Assembly: GCA_029976075.1 (NCBI GenBank)
Contig: JARKNW010000007.1
Location: forward strand, 1-41,761
Source: Pleomorphomonas sp.
GTDB taxonomy: Bacteria > Pseudomonadota > Alphaproteobacteria > Rhizobiales > Pleomorphomonadaceae
Reading direction: 5' to 3'
Length of the DNA: 41,761 nt
In this document: piece by piece, positions 41,631-41,761 of the stretch
Layout: the number at the start of each line of letters is the position of its first letter
Numbering within the stretch: position 1 is the stretch's first letter
The notes under the pieces: generated by a model
The model's input: only the letters and a program-made list of their open reading frames with translations
Database searches by the model: none
Told to the model about the DNA's origin: nothing
Translations under genes and position numbers: made by a program

Positions 41631-41761
41631 AACCCAATCAGCCAGTTGAATAATATCATCTACCGTGATTCACTTCATCAAACGATGGAGTTGGAGCATG
41701 GCAGGAGAGTTCTGGCTGGACGACGATCAGTGGGCAGCGATCGAACCGCTGCTGCCTACTC
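41621..41761 (+). mobile_element. IS5-family insertion sequence, left end
   Basis: Left end of an insertion sequence running out of the window, called from the transposase N terminus at 41698. Kinase coding sequence stays recognisable up to about 41624, where CTAG occurs. Some IS5-family groups duplicate a short CTAG or TNA target. The next bases, GGTCAAAACCC, would be the terminal repeat. The exact boundary is inferred, as the right end and second target copy are not present. Confidence 0.55.
41698..41761 (+). CDS. IS5-family transposase, N-terminal fragment at window edge
   Basis: Only 21 codons are inside the window. MAGEFWLDDDQWAAIEPLLPT has the W-x-x-I-x-P-L-L-P start typical of IS5-family DDE transposases. 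The ATG at 41698 is preceded by GGAG at suitable spacing. The rest of the gene, including all catalytic residues, lies beyond position 41761, so integrity cannot be judged. Confidence 0.75.
   Translation, partial: MAGEFWLDDDQWAAIEPLLPT

Noticed and set aside
1..41761. CRISPR arrays, rRNA or tRNA genes
   Set aside because: I saw no regularly spaced direct repeats, no rRNA segments and no cloverleaf with paired stems on either strand.

Overview
This 41.8 kb window is GC-rich DNA that reads as an alphaproteobacterial accessory region, most likely from the order Hyphomicrobiales (Rhizobiales). The grounds are the high-GC codon use, IS630 and IS5 elements of the kind common in rhizobia, and the dense packing of ABC sugar-uptake cassettes with GntR, IclR, ROK and RpiR regulators. 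The order is an inference; no rRNA, tRNA or housekeeping marker is present to fix it. An insertion sequence lies at each edge, and almost everything between them is carbohydrate or small-molecule import and catabolism. I count four complete CUT2-type (ribose/fructose-like) ABC importers, five sugar kinases (one of them broken) and six transcription factors.

Layout. (0) 1-859: right part of an IS630-family element whose transposase is split over two frames at a run of eight A. (A) 924-9639: an FGGY kinase on the plus strand faces a minus-strand operon reading binding protein, double ATPase, two permeases, phosphotriesterase-like hydrolase, creatininase-like amidohydrolase and a GntR/UTRA regulator. 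The kinase promoter and the operon promoter carry the same type of palindrome, so they probably form one regulon. (B) 9705-21929: an 11 kb minus-strand operon of binding protein, double ATPase, two permeases, lactonase-like amidohydrolase, D-threonine aldolase/D-serine dehydratase-like PLP enzyme, RidA, aspartoacylase-like deacylase, N-acyl-D-amino-acid deacylase and an unknown TIM-barrel-like protein. A divergent IclR regulator lies next to a strong palindrome. (C) 22027-28598: minus-strand operon of AraB-like kinase, FrcB-like binding protein, permease, single-domain ATPase, short-chain dehydrogenase and ROK repressor. (Gap) 28599-29289: about 690 bp without a convincing gene but rich in palindromes. 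(D) 29290-38735: an xylulokinase-like kinase and a small monooxygenase-fold protein on the minus strand, divergent from rpiR-deoC-aldo/keto reductase-binding protein-double ATPase-permease-PfkB kinase. (E) 38830-41624: two divergent GntR regulators and an FGGY kinase that has lost its N terminus at the IS5-family element entering at the right edge.

How the parts work together. Each cassette imports one solute and carries the enzymes to bring it into central metabolism: oxidation or hydrolysis, then phosphorylation, then aldol cleavage, with a local repressor sensing the solute or an intermediate. Cassette B is the most unusual. It joins a sugar-type importer to enzymes that deacylate and then deaminate or cleave a D-amino acid, with RidA to clear the reactive enamine. 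I know of no described pathway with this full set. A second theme is post-transcriptional: in cassettes A, C and D a stem-loop sits just 3' of the binding-protein gene, and in C a second, nested one sits just 5' of it. This is what one expects if the binding-protein message is kept more stable than the rest of the operon.
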